Shown here in pieces: positions 32,786 through 41,239 of a DNA stretch of 64,000 bases (position 1 is the first letter of the stretch; each line of letters begins with the position of its first letter). The DNA comes from JAPWJZ01 sp965279315 (GTDB lineage Bacteria; Pseudomonadota; Alphaproteobacteria; Micavibrionales; UBA2020). The notes under the pieces are model-generated. The model worked only from the letters and a program-made list of their open reading frames with translations, made no database searches and was not told the origin of the DNA. A program made the position numbers and the translations under genes. The stretch covers positions 558,001 to 622,000 of the forward strand of contig OZ257145.1 of NCBI GenBank assembly GCA_965279315.1. The letters are read 5' to 3'.

Positions 32786-33112
32786 ATGAAACAGTACAAA
32801 CTGAGCTTCCCGATCCAGCTCGAAAACACCAGCGGCGGTTTTTGCATGACCCCGCTGTCCATCATGAACCAGATGGACGATGCCCGTAAATCTGCCCTGA
32901 CTGCGCTGCGCGCGTTCATCAAATCCGAAGGCGTTGAATCGGAAGTGCGCGCGATCACCAGCCCCGCCGATGGCGGTTTGAACATCTGGTGCAGCGAAGC
33001 GGTCGCCGCGAAACTGAAGCGCGCGCCGTTCCTGAACAAGGTCGAGGAATTGTCGGCCACCAACCAGAACAAGCCCAAGGTGCCGCCGCTCCGCAAGGCC
33101 GGGGGTTTCTGA
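32786..33112 (+). CDS. Small hypothetical protein, trio member 1
   Basis: A 108-residue protein beginning MKQYKLSFPIQLENTSGGF. It has a helix (DDARKSALTALRAFIKSEGV) and the pattern NIWCSEAVAAKLKRAPFLNKVEEL near residue 70. The order beta-helix-beta-beta-helix-beta fits a small ferredoxin-like fold, as in peptidase-inhibitor-like domains. The basic tail (KPKVPPLRKAGGF) is flexible. Its stop overlaps the next ATG (TGATG). The family is not named with certainty. Confidence 0.65.
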   Translation: MKQYKLSFPIQLENTSGGFCMTPLSIMNQMDDARKSALTALRAFIKSEGVESEVRAITSPADGGLNIWCSEAVAAKLKRAPFLNKVEELSATNQNKPKVPPLRKAGGF

Positions 33113-33447
33113 TGGCCGCGAAGAAAGATTTCAACGACAAGGCGAAAAGCTACCTCTACACCGTCAGCGTGCGCCCGAAATATTCGCGCAAGACGGATTT
33201 CACGCAAGACATCACCGACACCGTCGCCCGCATCCGCGAGCTGGCGCGTGACGAAGGATACGACCGCAGCATCCGGATCAAGCTGGATGACGGGTCGTTG
33301 AACAAGGTCGGCATTTTCTTCATGAACGCCCCCGAAAAATTCGCCAGCAAGGTGAAAAGGGTCGAGGGCGTGCAGTACGTGGAAAAGCCGGAGGGCGGCA
33401 AAGCCGTTCCCGCGTCCCGGAAACAGGGCCGCAAACCTTCCCGTTAA
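33112..33447 (+). CDS. Small hypothetical protein, trio member 2
   Basis: A 111-residue protein starting at the ATG that overlaps the previous stop. It begins MAAKKDFNDKAKSYLYTVSV, contains the helix ITDTVARIRELARDEGY, and ends its core in FASKVKRVEGVQYVEKPE. That last part matches the pattern strand-helix-VxxVxxVE of its neighbours. The tail is Lys/Arg/Pro-rich. It is translationally coupled to trio member 1. Confidence 0.65.
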   Translation: MAAKKDFNDKAKSYLYTVSVRPKYSRKTDFTQDITDTVARIRELARDEGYDRSIRIKLDDGSLNKVGIFFMNAPEKFASKVKRVEGVQYVEKPEGGKAVPASRKQGRKPSR

Positions 33448-33465
33448 CAACTATTGGAGATTTCG

Positions 33466-33792
33466 TTGAGCCAGTTTCCGGATTTGCGTAAAATTTTTGA
33501 AGTCACTTACGTCCCCCCCGCCAGCGGCGATGCCGCGGCCGCACCCGGAAAAAGCCTCAGCGTCCACCACGTCATGCGCTATGCGCGCGACTGCCACAAG
33601 CAGCTCCTCAACCACCTCTCCAACGAAAACCTGCTCGACGGCACAGGCGAAAGCTCGGTCGTCGAAAGCGAGACGAAAACCGTCATCGAATGCACCGGCA
33701 CCGTGATCGAAAAAATCCGCGCCCTGCCCTTCGTCGAGCACGTCGCCGAAGCCCCCGCCCCCCGCGTGTACCAATCGCAACACGGGCGGTAA
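33466..33792 (+). CDS. Small hypothetical protein, trio member 3
   Basis: A 108-residue protein. I chose the TTG start at 33466 because GGAG stands six bases before it; the TTG at 33454 lies before that site. It reads MSQFPDLRKIFEVTYVPPAS, has the helix VMRYARDCHKQLLNHLSNE, and the core end TVIEKIRALPFVEHVAEAP. The shared end pattern links it with the two preceding genes. Function is unknown. A hairpin follows between it and a convergent phosphatase gene. Confidence 0.62.
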   Translation: MSQFPDLRKIFEVTYVPPASGDAAAAPGKSLSVHHVMRYARDCHKQLLNHLSNENLLDGTGESSVVESETKTVIECTGTVIEKIRALPFVEHVAEAPAPRVYQSQHGR

Positions 33793-33805
33793 TTCAAGAA
33801 AGAGA

Positions 33806-33850
33806 AGTACCCTCACCCTAACCCTCTCCCAACATGCTGGAGAGGGTACT
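33806..33850. repeat. Hairpin related to the intergenic repeats
   Basis: AGTACCCTC and GAGGGTACT form an outer stem, and ACCCTCTCC/GGAGAGGGT an alternative one. The AGTACCCTCAC part also occurs inside both long repeat copies. It is a reduced or partial relative and again lies between convergent genes. Confidence 0.6.
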
Positions 33851-33869
33851 GCCCACGCTTCAGCGGCGC

Positions 33870-34547
33870 CTATTTAAAAATCTTGTTCACCGTCTGCACC
33901 ACGCGGTCGAAATGCGTGTCGGCGATGTGATGCGCGCCGGCGTTGACGAGGTGTTCGACGGGATGCATGCCCCATGCGACGCCGATCGTATGCGCCTTTG
34001 ACGCGCGGCCCATTTTCACGTCCATCGTCGTGTCGCCGACCATCACCGTTTCATCGGGATGGAATTTCAGGTCGCGCATGACCGATAACAGCATGTCCGG
34101 CTCCGGCTTTTCCTTCTCTGACCGGCGCTTGATGTCGTCCCAGGTGCGGTGCGCGCTGAAATGCTTGTCCAGCTTGTAATGGTCGAGCATATGCAGCAGC
34201 GGCGCTTCGCCCTTTGACGTGACGATGGCAAGCGTATGGCCGAGGTCTTTCAGCTGCGTCATGGCATCCACGACGCCTTCGAACAGCAGCGGCGTCTTGT
34301 CGGCATGGCCCAGCATCGACCACGCATCCATGCGCTCGAATGTTTTCACCAGATGTTTCGCCTGTTCCTCGCGGCTGACGCCCCATTTGAAATCGTGGTT
34401 GTGCGGATCGGAATAGCCCTGGCGGATCGCCTCGTAATACGGCTCCGGCATATTGTTCTCTAGGCTGTATTCACGGATCACGCGTTCGAACAGGCCGTAG
34501 CTGTCGAGGAAAGTGCCGTCCACGTCGAAAACCACAAGCTTGCTCAT
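33870..34547 (-). CDS. HAD-family phosphatase
   Basis: A 225-residue hydrolase of the phosphoglycolate-phosphatase type. Motif I is FDVDGTFLD near residue 7, with nucleophile and acid Asp. A helical cap follows. Motif II is AIVTSKG, motif III is the Lys of EKPEPDM, and motif IV is VGDTTMDVKMG. All four catalytic motifs are intact. It is the last gene of the long gatC-to-HAD operon and overlaps the sulfotransferase gene by four bases. Confidence 0.9.
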   Translation of the reverse strand: MSKLVVFDVDGTFLDSYGLFERVIREYSLENNMPEPYYEAIRQGYSDPHNHDFKWGVSREEQAKHLVKTFERMDAWSMLGHADKTPLLFEGVVDAMTQLKDLGHTLAIVTSKGEAPLLHMLDHYKLDKHFSAHRTWDDIKRRSEKEKPEPDMLLSVMRDLKFHPDETVMVGDTTMDVKMGRASKAHTIGVAWGMHPVEHLVNAGAHHIADTHFDRVVQTVNKIFK

Positions 34548-35371
34548 GCCGCCATCTTCCTTTGCGCTGTCGGCAGGTCATAGCCGAAACCGTGGCGCAG
34601 GTAACGCGTCGTTGTCGCGTCGAAAAACGCGCCATTGTCGCCAGTGAAATAATCCGCCACATTCGCGCGCTCTTCGCGGCGCACGACGATGGTGGCGATA
34701 TCGGGGTTGGGTTTTTCCGCCATCCTGTCGCGGCTGGCATCAGCCAGCGCATGGGCGATGACCGCATCGGTCACGTTGGCGATGCTGAAGAACGCGCAGA
34801 CGCGCTTCAGCGATCCCGCCGCATCCGCCTTCATGTCTTCATATTTCAGCGGCATGACCGATTGCGGATATCTTTCCGCCAGCCTGCCCCATTCATTCAT
34901 GAAACGCATGCGCGACCAGATATCGCTGTAAAACCTGTCCTGGCTGACGTCGCCGCGCAGGTAGGTGGAAAAATCGCAATTGCCGTAGTCGCCCTTGAAC
35001 CGCTCGAAATGCGACACCAGCGATTCCTTCATGTCGCGCACCAGCACAAGATATTTGGGGTAATGCAGGCCGGGGATTTTCAGCGTCAGCCCGTGCGGGT
35101 AACCGTGGCTGTGCACGATCTGCGGGATGTTTTTGTATTTCGGCGGCGATTTGGTGTGGCCGATGATGCTGTCGTCCTGGATATGCGCCAGCGGCGGCAG
35201 GCTGTAGAGCTGCGCCAGCACCGATGCCAGCTGGTTCTTGATCCAGTGGCTGCCGGATTGCTGCATCGACACGATATGGCCGTCGAAATTGCGGTGGAAC
35301 AGCAGGCTGCCGTTCGTCCAGCGTCGGTTGAGCGTATAGAGCGCGAATATCAGGTCTGTTTTCGTCATCAT
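34544..35371 (-). CDS. Sulfotransferase-family protein
   Basis: A 275-residue protein. The 5'-phosphosulfate loop appears as SMQQSGSHWIKNQLA near residue 35 (variant of PKSGTTW). The 3'-phosphate segment is LVLVRDMKESLVSHF near residue 107, and LKYEDMKADAAGSLKRV matches the strand-helix after the acceptor site. The acceptor may be an envelope glycan or lipid; this is inference. It overlaps both neighbours by four bases, so it sits in a tightly coupled operon. Confidence 0.82.
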   Translation of the reverse strand: MMTKTDLIFALYTLNRRWTNGSLLFHRNFDGHIVSMQQSGSHWIKNQLASVLAQLYSLPPLAHIQDDSIIGHTKSPPKYKNIPQIVHSHGYPHGLTLKIPGLHYPKYLVLVRDMKESLVSHFERFKGDYGNCDFSTYLRGDVSQDRFYSDIWSRMRFMNEWGRLAERYPQSVMPLKYEDMKADAAGSLKRVCAFFSIANVTDAVIAHALADASRDRMAEKPNPDIATIVVRREERANVADYFTGDNGAFFDATTTRYLRHGFGYDLPTAQRKMAA

Positions 35372-36183
35372 GCGCGCAACGAAATCTGCTTGAGCGTCTT
35401 GACCCAGCCCGCGCTGAATTCGGCGAATTCGCTGATGTCGCGATAGGCGAAACCGTCGCCGTCGCGGAACACGTGGCAGAACACATAGCCATGCGCATGG
35501 CCACCTTCGGGCGGCGCGATCTGTTTCACCAGCGCGTTTTTGTTGGTGCGGCTGCAGGCAAGGCGCACCGACGCGTTGGGGGTTTCGTTCAGGCTGTAAC
35601 GCCCGTCGGTTTCGACCACGAAAAAGAAATGCGCGTAATCATCCGGCAGGCCCTTGGTTTCCACGAAGGCCTGTTCGTCGTCACTTGACCCTGCCGAGCC
35701 GTGGATCTGGTCGCCGCTGTGATAGACTTTTTTCGACGCGTCGGAATAATTGCCCTCTTCCGGGCCGATCACGCATTTCAGGTTCATTTGTGCATCGAAG
35801 ACGTAACAGGACAGGTCAAGGTCGTACCGCCCCGCATCCTCGACATTCCTGCCGTCATGCACCCCGCGGCGATAAAGGTCGGGCGCGCCAAGGCGGATCA
35901 AGGACAGCACGGTAATGCGGAAGATGTGGAAAGGCAGCTTGAAGAAATAAAACAGGTCATAATGGCCGTTTTCGTCCTTCAGCTGCGGCACATGCACGCG
36001 CAGCTTGCGGAACTGCGTCGGGCCCCAGCTGAGCCCGACCAGAAAACGGCGGTCGCCCTCGGGCGCGATCGACAATGCCTGCGCAGGGCCTTTGCCGGCG
36101 AAATGCGAATGCGCCGCACCGGTTTCACCCGTTTTTTTTGCTGCCTCGCCGGATGCTATATTTCTGGCTGCTTCGCCCGCCAT
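35368..36183 (-). CDS. TerD-like domain protein 2
   Basis: A 271-residue protein whose C-terminal 240 residues match the TerD layout: RRFLVGLSWGPTQF, then YDLDLSCYVFDAQMNLK, then YHSGDQIHGSAGSSDDEQAFV. The DLD and DDE acidic groups are where TerD proteins bind calcium. A Lys-rich insert with a hydrophobic patch near residue 80-100 is unusual. The first 30 residues are Ala/Gly-rich. The start at 36183 lies two bases after the paralogous gene's stop. Overall similarity to the neighbour is strong and both extend TerD by an insert. Confidence 0.75.
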   Translation of the reverse strand: MAGEAARNIASGEAAKKTGETGAAHSHFAGKGPAQALSIAPEGDRRFLVGLSWGPTQFRKLRVHVPQLKDENGHYDLFYFFKLPFHIFRITVLSLIRLGAPDLYRRGVHDGRNVEDAGRYDLDLSCYVFDAQMNLKCVIGPEEGNYSDASKKVYHSGDQIHGSAGSSDDEQAFVETKGLPDDYAHFFFVVETDGRYSLNETPNASVRLACSRTNKNALVKQIAPPEGGHAHGYVFCHVFRDGDGFAYRDISEFAEFSAGWVKTLKQISLRA

Positions 36184-36185
36184 GT

Positions 36186-36932
36186 TTACGCACGCCCCAA
36201 ATTCGGCAGCACCAGCGCCCATTCGATGCCTTCGTCGACGCAGGCGTCGATGTTCTGCACCTGCCAGCCCGTGCCCGCGCGGCTGACGCGGCAGAACACA
36301 TAGTTGTATTTGCCGGGGCCGGAGATGGTGTTCTGCAGGTTGTTCGCGCCGGTCTTGGAATCGGCCAGGCGCACCGACGGGTTGATGAACTGCGACAGGT
36401 CGTATTTACTGTCCGATTTCACGACGAAAAACAGGTGCGCGTATTCATGCGGCAGGCTGGTCGTTTCGACATAGACAACCTCGTCGTCGCCGCCGCCCAT
36501 GCCGCCCTGGTCTTCGCCCGTGTGATAGATCTTGCGCGACGGGTCGAACAGCGCGTCGTTTTCGGTTTCCACGACCGCCTTCAGCAGGAAATCGGCGTCG
36601 AACACATAACAGCACAGGTCAAGGTCATAAGTGGCGGACGTCTTGTCGCGCCCGGCCTTGTCTTCCGTCTTGCGCAGGCGCGCGGCGAACATGTCGAACG
36701 TGATCAGGTTGGCAAAGGACAGGAAGAACACGCGGAGGAATTCGAACGGCGCGAACAGCGTATGCGCAACACGCGACACGGCGTTGTCATCCGGGCCGTC
36801 GGCCAGCTTCACCTTGATCCCCGGCATTTCAGGCGGATCCCAGCTGAGCCCCACGAGGAAGCGCTTTGCGCCTTCCTGTGAAATTTTCAGCTCGGTCAGG
36901 TTTCCCTGCGCGGGGCCGGTGACGATGGTCAT
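36186..36932 (-). CDS. TerD-like domain protein 1
   Basis: A 248-residue protein with AKRFLVGLSWDPPEMPG near residue 24, a hydrophobic-basic insert (FEFLRVFFLSFANLITFDMF) and YDLDLCCYVFDADF near 105. YHTGEDQGGMGGGDDEVVYV (near residue 140) and the final FCRVSRAGTGW strand complete it. The DLD and GDDE motifs are the calcium sites of the TerD family, linked to tellurite and phage resistance and chemical stress. Its ATG follows the gatB TAA with no gap (TAAATG). The insert between domain halves is not typical of TerD. Confidence 0.78.
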   Translation of the reverse strand: MTIVTGPAQGNLTELKISQEGAKRFLVGLSWDPPEMPGIKVKLADGPDDNAVSRVAHTLFAPFEFLRVFFLSFANLITFDMFAARLRKTEDKAGRDKTSATYDLDLCCYVFDADFLLKAVVETENDALFDPSRKIYHTGEDQGGMGGGDDEVVYVETTSLPHEYAHLFFVVKSDSKYDLSQFINPSVRLADSKTGANNLQNTISGPGKYNYVFCRVSRAGTGWQVQNIDACVDEGIEWALVLPNLGRA

Positions 36933-38387
36933 TTATTCCTCCAGCTTTTTCTTCAAGAGATCGTTGACGATGCCGGGATTGGCCTTGCCGCCGGATTTTT
37001 TCAGCACGTTGCCCACGAAGAACCCGAACAGCTTGTCCTTGCCGCCCTTGTATTCCGCGACCTTGTCGGGGTTTTCGGCCAGCACTTCGTTGACGATCTT
37101 TTCGATCGCACCGGTGTCGGTCACCTGTTTCAGGCCTTTTTCCTCGACGATCACGCCCGCTTCCTTGCCGGTCGTGAACATCTCGGCAAAGACTTCCTTG
37201 GCGATGCGCCCCGAAATGGTGTTGTCGGAAATCAGCGCGACCAGCGCGCCCAGCTGTGCCGGCTTGATCGGGCTCTGGCGCAGTTCCAGATCCGCTTTAT
37301 GCAGCGCGCCCAGCAATTCGGTCGTGAGCCAGTTGGCGACGAGTTTCGCATCGCGCCCTTCGGCCGCTTTCTCGAAATATTCGGCGCGTTCCTTTTCCTG
37401 CACCAGCACGCTGGCGTCCTGCACGGTCATGCCGAAGTCCTTCATGAAGCGGTGCTTCTTGGCATCCGGCAGTTCGGGCATGGTCTGGCGGATCGCGTCG
37501 ATGAAATCATTGGCGACGGTCAGCGGCAGCAGGTCGGGATCGGGGAAATAGCGGTAATCATGCGCGTCTTCTTTCGACCGCATGGAGCGCGTCGTGCCCT
37601 GCTTGGTGTCGAACAGGCGCGTTTCCTGCACGATCTTGCCGCCGCCTTCGATCACCTCGATCTGGCGGCGGGCCTCAAATTCGATCGCCTGCTGCACGAA
37701 GCGGACGGAGTTGACGTTCTTGATCTCGCAGCGCGTGCCAAGCTCCGCGCCGAATTTGCGCACGGATACGTTGACGTCGCAGCGCATCGAGCCTTCATCC
37801 ATGTTGCCGTCGCAGGTGCCGAGATAGCGCACGATGGCGCGCAGTTTCGTCACATAGGCGCCAGCCTCTTCGGGCGAGCGCATATCGGGCTTCGACACAA
37901 TTTCCATCAGCGGGTTGCCGCTGCGGTTCAGGTCGACATAGCTTTTCTGGGGGTGCTGGTCATGCAGTGATTTACCCGCATCCTGTTCAAGGTGCAGGCG
38001 TTCGATGCCGATCACCTTCACCGTGCCGTCGGCCAAATCGATTTCAATTTCGCCGTTGCCCACGATGGGGTGCTGGTACTGCGAAATCTGGTAACCCTGC
38101 GGCAGGTCGGGATAGAAATAGTTTTTGCGCTCGAACACCGACACGTTGTTGATGACGGCATTCAAACCCAGACCGGTCAGCACCGCCTTGGTCACGCATT
38201 CCTTGTTGATGACGGGCAGCATGCCGGGCATGCCGGCATCGATGGGGCTGACCTGGCTGTTGGGCGCCGCGCCGAAATCGGCGCTTGCGCCCGAAAACAG
38301 TTTCGATTTCGTCAGCACCTGCGCATGGACTTCCAGACCGATCACGGTTTCCCAGTCGCCTGTTTCGCCTTTGAGAATATAAGACAT
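36933..38387 (-). CDS. gatB: Asp-tRNA(Asn)/Glu-tRNA(Gln) amidotransferase subunit B
   Basis: A 484-residue subunit that phosphorylates the mischarged tRNA and receives ammonia from GatA. Seen: WETVIGLEVHAQVLTKSKLFSG at the start, the GatB core (HLEQDAGKSLHD, DLNRSGNPLMEIVSKPDMRS, DGNMDEGSMRCDVNVS, EIKNVNSVRFV) and the C-terminal helical YqeY-like tail (GFFVGNVLKKSGGKANPGIV). Length and motifs are standard. It lies 12 bases after gatA and abuts the TerD-like gene. Confidence 0.98.
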   Translation of the reverse strand: MSYILKGETGDWETVIGLEVHAQVLTKSKLFSGASADFGAAPNSQVSPIDAGMPGMLPVINKECVTKAVLTGLGLNAVINNVSVFERKNYFYPDLPQGYQISQYQHPIVGNGEIEIDLADGTVKVIGIERLHLEQDAGKSLHDQHPQKSYVDLNRSGNPLMEIVSKPDMRSPEEAGAYVTKLRAIVRYLGTCDGNMDEGSMRCDVNVSVRKFGAELGTRCEIKNVNSVRFVQQAIEFEARRQIEVIEGGGKIVQETRLFDTKQGTTRSMRSKEDAHDYRYFPDPDLLPLTVANDFIDAIRQTMPELPDAKKHRFMKDFGMTVQDASVLVQEKERAEYFEKAAEGRDAKLVANWLTTELLGALHKADLELRQSPIKPAQLGALVALISDNTISGRIAKEVFAEMFTTGKEAGVIVEEKGLKQVTDTGAIEKIVNEVLAENPDKVAEYKGGKDKLFGFFVGNVLKKSGGKANPGIVNDLLKKKLEE

Positions 38388-38399
38388 GTTCGTTCCCCC

Positions 38400-39881
38400 T
38401 TACGCGGCTTTGACAAAATTGGACGGCACGGCGGTGAATTGCGCCGCATCCTCCAGCGTTTGCGAGACGCGGAACATCGTTTCTTCGTCGAACGGCTTGC
38501 CCAGCAATTGCAGGCCGAGCGGCAGCCCGTCCGCACTCAAACCAATCGGGATCGACATGCCGGGCATGCCCGCCATCGATGCGGGAATGGTGAAGACGTC
38601 GTTCAGGTACATCGTCACCGGGTCTTGCGTGTTTTCGCCGATGGCGAAGGCGGGCGTCGGCGCGGTCGGCGTCAGCAGCACGTCACACTTTTGATATGCG
38701 TTGACGAAATCCTGCCAGATCAACTTCCGCACTTTGCGCGCCTTGTTGTAATACGCGTCGTAATAACCGGCCGACAGCACGTAAGTGCCGATCAGGATGC
38801 GGCGGCGGACTTCCTTGCCGAAGCCTGCGGCGCGGGTTTTTTCATAGGTGTCGATCAGGTTGTCGCCTTCCACGCGCTTGCCGAAGCGCACGCCGTCATA
38901 GCGGGCGAGGTTCGACGAACATTCGGCGGGGGCGATCACGTAATAGGTCTGCAGCGCGTAAGCGGTATGCGGCAGCGAGACGCTGACGATTTCCGCGCCC
39001 GCCTGTTTCAGCATATCGACGCCCTTGTCCCACATGGCAAGGATTTCCGGGCTGGTGCCGTCGATGCGGTATTCCTTGGGCACGCCGACCTTCAAACCCT
39101 TCACGCCGGATTTCAGCAGCGCGGTGTAATCGGGCACGGGGCGGTTGACGGAGGTGGAATCTTTCGGGTCCCAGCCCGCCATGGATTTCAGCAGCAGCGC
39201 GCAGTCTTCGGTATTGCGCGCAAACGGGCCGGCCTGATCCAGCGAGGATGCAAACGCGACGATGCCGAAGCGGGAGCAGCGGCCGTAAGTCGGCTTGATG
39301 CCCGTGATGCCGCAGAATGCCGCCGGCTGGCGGATCGAACCGCCCGTATCGGTGCCGGTTGCGCCCATCGCGATGCGCGCGGAAACAGCAGCGGCAGAAC
39401 CGCCCGATGACCCGCCGGGGACGAGGTCTTTATTGTCGCCCTTGCGTTTCCACGGGTTGATGACGTTGCCATAGCCCGATGTGGTGTTCGATGAGCCCAT
39501 CGCGAATTCGTCAAGGTTCGCCTTGCCGAGCGTGATGGTGCCGTCTTTTTTCAGGTTGCCGGAAACGGTCGATTCATAGGGGGGCTTGAAGCCCTCCAGA
39601 ATACGGCTCGCCGCCGTCGTCTGCACGCCTTCGGTGCAGAACAGGTCCTTCATCGCAATCGGGATGCCGTCCAGCGGCAGGGCGACGCCCTTCGCATAGC
39701 GTTCATCTGCCGCCTTCGCCTGTTCGCGCGCGGTATCGAAGGTTTCGGTGATGTAGCAGTTCAGGTGGCGCGCCGCTTCCGATGCCTTGATATGCGCATC
39801 CACCAGCTCGACCGCCGTGAATTCTTTTTTCTTCAGCCCCGCAAGCGCGGAGGCGATGGTATGGTTCGTAAGGTTTGTCAT
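38400..39881 (-). CDS. gatA: Asp-tRNA(Asn)/Glu-tRNA(Gln) amidotransferase subunit A
   Basis: A 493-residue amidase-signature enzyme that hydrolyses Gln and passes ammonia to GatB. The catalytic Lys is in PIAMKDLF near residue 78. The Ser pair is in the Gly/Ser-rich stretch LVPGGSSGGSAAAVSARI near residue 150, and TDTGGSIRQPAAFCG carries the nucleophile Ser. Length is typical. It is preceded by gatC with six bases between them. Confidence 0.98.
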   Translation of the reverse strand: MTNLTNHTIASALAGLKKKEFTAVELVDAHIKASEAARHLNCYITETFDTAREQAKAADERYAKGVALPLDGIPIAMKDLFCTEGVQTTAASRILEGFKPPYESTVSGNLKKDGTITLGKANLDEFAMGSSNTTSGYGNVINPWKRKGDNKDLVPGGSSGGSAAAVSARIAMGATGTDTGGSIRQPAAFCGITGIKPTYGRCSRFGIVAFASSLDQAGPFARNTEDCALLLKSMAGWDPKDSTSVNRPVPDYTALLKSGVKGLKVGVPKEYRIDGTSPEILAMWDKGVDMLKQAGAEIVSVSLPHTAYALQTYYVIAPAECSSNLARYDGVRFGKRVEGDNLIDTYEKTRAAGFGKEVRRRILIGTYVLSAGYYDAYYNKARKVRKLIWQDFVNAYQKCDVLLTPTAPTPAFAIGENTQDPVTMYLNDVFTIPASMAGMPGMSIPIGLSADGLPLGLQLLGKPFDEETMFRVSQTLEDAAQFTAVPSNFVKAA

Positions 39882-39887
39882 GTCTGT

Positions 39888-40175
39888 TTATTCCACCACT
39901 TTCGGGACAACGAAAAATCCTGCGGCCTGTTCGGGCGCGTTGATCAGGATCTTCTCCTGCATCGCGCCGTCGGTCACCACGTCTTCGCGTTCGAACAGCT
40001 GCATCTGCACGACGGAGGTGAGCGGCTCGACGCCGTCGGTATTGACCTTGTCGAGTTCCGCGATCATCGTCAGAATGCTGGAGAGTTCCTTGGTCAGGAC
40101 TTCTTTTTCGTCCTCGGTTACCTTGATCCGCGCCAGGCGCGCGATTTTGGTGACCGTGTTTTTATCGATAGACAT
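39888..40175 (-). CDS. gatC: Asp-tRNA(Asn)/Glu-tRNA(Gln) amidotransferase subunit C
   Basis: A 95-residue small subunit that wraps around GatA. It begins MSIDKNTVTKIARLARIKVTE, contains LSSILTMIAELDKVNTDGVEPL (the conserved V-x-P region) and ends in a hydrophobic tail. AGGAA before the ATG at 40175 fixes the start. It heads the minus-strand operon gatC-gatA-gatB-terD-like x2-sulfotransferase-HAD and is divergent from ruvX. Confidence 0.95.
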   Translation of the reverse strand: MSIDKNTVTKIARLARIKVTEDEKEVLTKELSSILTMIAELDKVNTDGVEPLTSVVQMQLFEREDVVTDGAMQEKILINAPEQAAGFFVVPKVVE

Positions 40176-40217
40176 CACACCGTTCCTTATTTAAATAATA
40201 TCGTTAAAGAAATTAGC

Positions 40218-40709
40218 ATGCCCCTTGTATCAATTAAAGAACTGAGACTCCTGCTGCCGCCCAAATCGCGGCTGCTGGGCATGGATCACAGCCCGAAAAT
40301 GCTGGGTCTGGCGATGTCGAACCCTGACCTCACCATCGCCACGCCGCACAAGGTGCTGGATAGCGGCAAGTTTACGGAAAATGTGAAGGCGCTCGCCCCT
40401 CTCTGCCGCGAATACAACGTGGGCGGCTTCGTCATCGGCCTTCCCATAAACATGGCGGGCGAAGAAAACAAACGCTCGGAATCGGTGCGCAGCTTCGCGG
40501 GCAACCTGATCCGTGCGAAACCCGATCTCGGCTTCGACCCGCTGATCGCCTTCATGGATGAACGCCTGACGACCTTTGCGGCAGAGGATTTCATGGATGA
40601 ACACGGATTGAGCCATAAACAGAAAAAACAAAACGTCGACCGCATGGCCGCCGCATACATCCTTCAGGCCGCGCTCGACATCATGCAAAAGGAAAAAACA
40701 AATGGCTGA
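40218..40709 (+). CDS. ruvX: RuvX/YqgF putative pre-16S rRNA nuclease
   Basis: A 163-residue RNase H-fold protein. Seen: LLGMDHSPKMLGLAMS near residue 20 (first Asp; the usual D-x-G is D-H-S here), VGGFVIGLPINMAGEE (GLP motif), and FMDERLTTFAAEDFM with the Asp-Glu pair. VDRMAAAYILQAALD ends it, the D-x-x-A-A-x-x-I-L-Q signature. It is divergent from gatC, the usual alphaproteobacterial neighbour. An upstream reading to 39765 runs through gatA and is not real. Confidence 0.9.
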   Translation: MPLVSIKELRLLLPPKSRLLGMDHSPKMLGLAMSNPDLTIATPHKVLDSGKFTENVKALAPLCREYNVGGFVIGLPINMAGEENKRSESVRSFAGNLIRAKPDLGFDPLIAFMDERLTTFAAEDFMDEHGLSHKQKKQNVDRMAAAYILQAALDIMQKEKTNG

Positions 40710-41085
40710 CAGCTGCACCATCTTCGCCCGCGACCTTGAAATCATGGCCCGCGTCGGCATCTTCCCGATCGAGAAAAAGGCTCCGCAGCACCTGATCGTG
40801 AATGTGGACATCACCTTCAAGCGTACCCGCCGCAAGGGCAAGATCGAAACCATCAACGACATCATTTCCTACGGCGACGCCGTGACCATCGTGAAGGAAG
40901 TGGCGGCAGTCCAGCACTGGGACCTGCTCGAAACCTTCGGCGACGAAATCCTCGACCGCATTTTCACGGACAAGCGCGTGGTTGCCGCCGAAGTGACGAT
41001 TGAAAAAACCAAGCCCTTCTCGCCCGTGAAGGGCCATATGAAAGGCGTGAATACGCTGGGTGTGACGCTGGTGCGCACGCGGTGA
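40702..41085 (+). CDS. folB: Dihydroneopterin aldolase-like protein
   Basis: A 127-residue protein of the FolB/pterin-binding T-fold. It starts CTIFARDLEIMARVGIFPIEKK (motif for pterin contact), then LIVNVDITFKR, INDIISYGDAVTIV and a final strand with the conserved acidic-Lys pair (VAAEVTIEKTKPF). It would convert dihydroneopterin in folate synthesis. It is longer than usual FolB N-terminal-wise but complete. Its first eight bases overlap ruvX. Confidence 0.85.
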   Translation: MADSCTIFARDLEIMARVGIFPIEKKAPQHLIVNVDITFKRTRRKGKIETINDIISYGDAVTIVKEVAAVQHWDLLETFGDEILDRIFTDKRVVAAEVTIEKTKPFSPVKGHMKGVNTLGVTLVRTR

Positions 41086-41086
41086 A

Positions 41087-41234
41087 TCTCTCCTCTCCTT
41101 TGGGAGAGGAGATGTCGCGAAGCGACAGAGGTGAGGGTACTTGGTTAACCTAAGTGCCTGAAGCCGACGTAGTACCCTCATCCTCCCATCGCCAGAAAGC
41201 GCGATGGGCCCCTCCTTCTCCCAAAGGAGAAGGG
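41087..41234. repeat. Structured intergenic repeat, copy 2
   Basis: A second copy of the about 148-base element at 7923-8070, with the same order: CTCCTCTCCTTTGGGAGAGG, a short hairpin ATGTCGCGAAGCGACAG, GTGAGGGTAC, a variable middle, GTACCCTCA, CATCGC...GCGATG, and the inverted end. It differs by scattered substitutions. It lies between the convergent folB and dehydrogenase genes. Confidence 0.8.
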
Positions 41235-41239
41235 AAATA

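Noticed and set aside
39765..40217. N-terminal extension of ruvX through gatA and gatC
   Set aside because: The region is covered by well-identified gatC and gatA on the other strand; the ruvX motifs begin after 40218.
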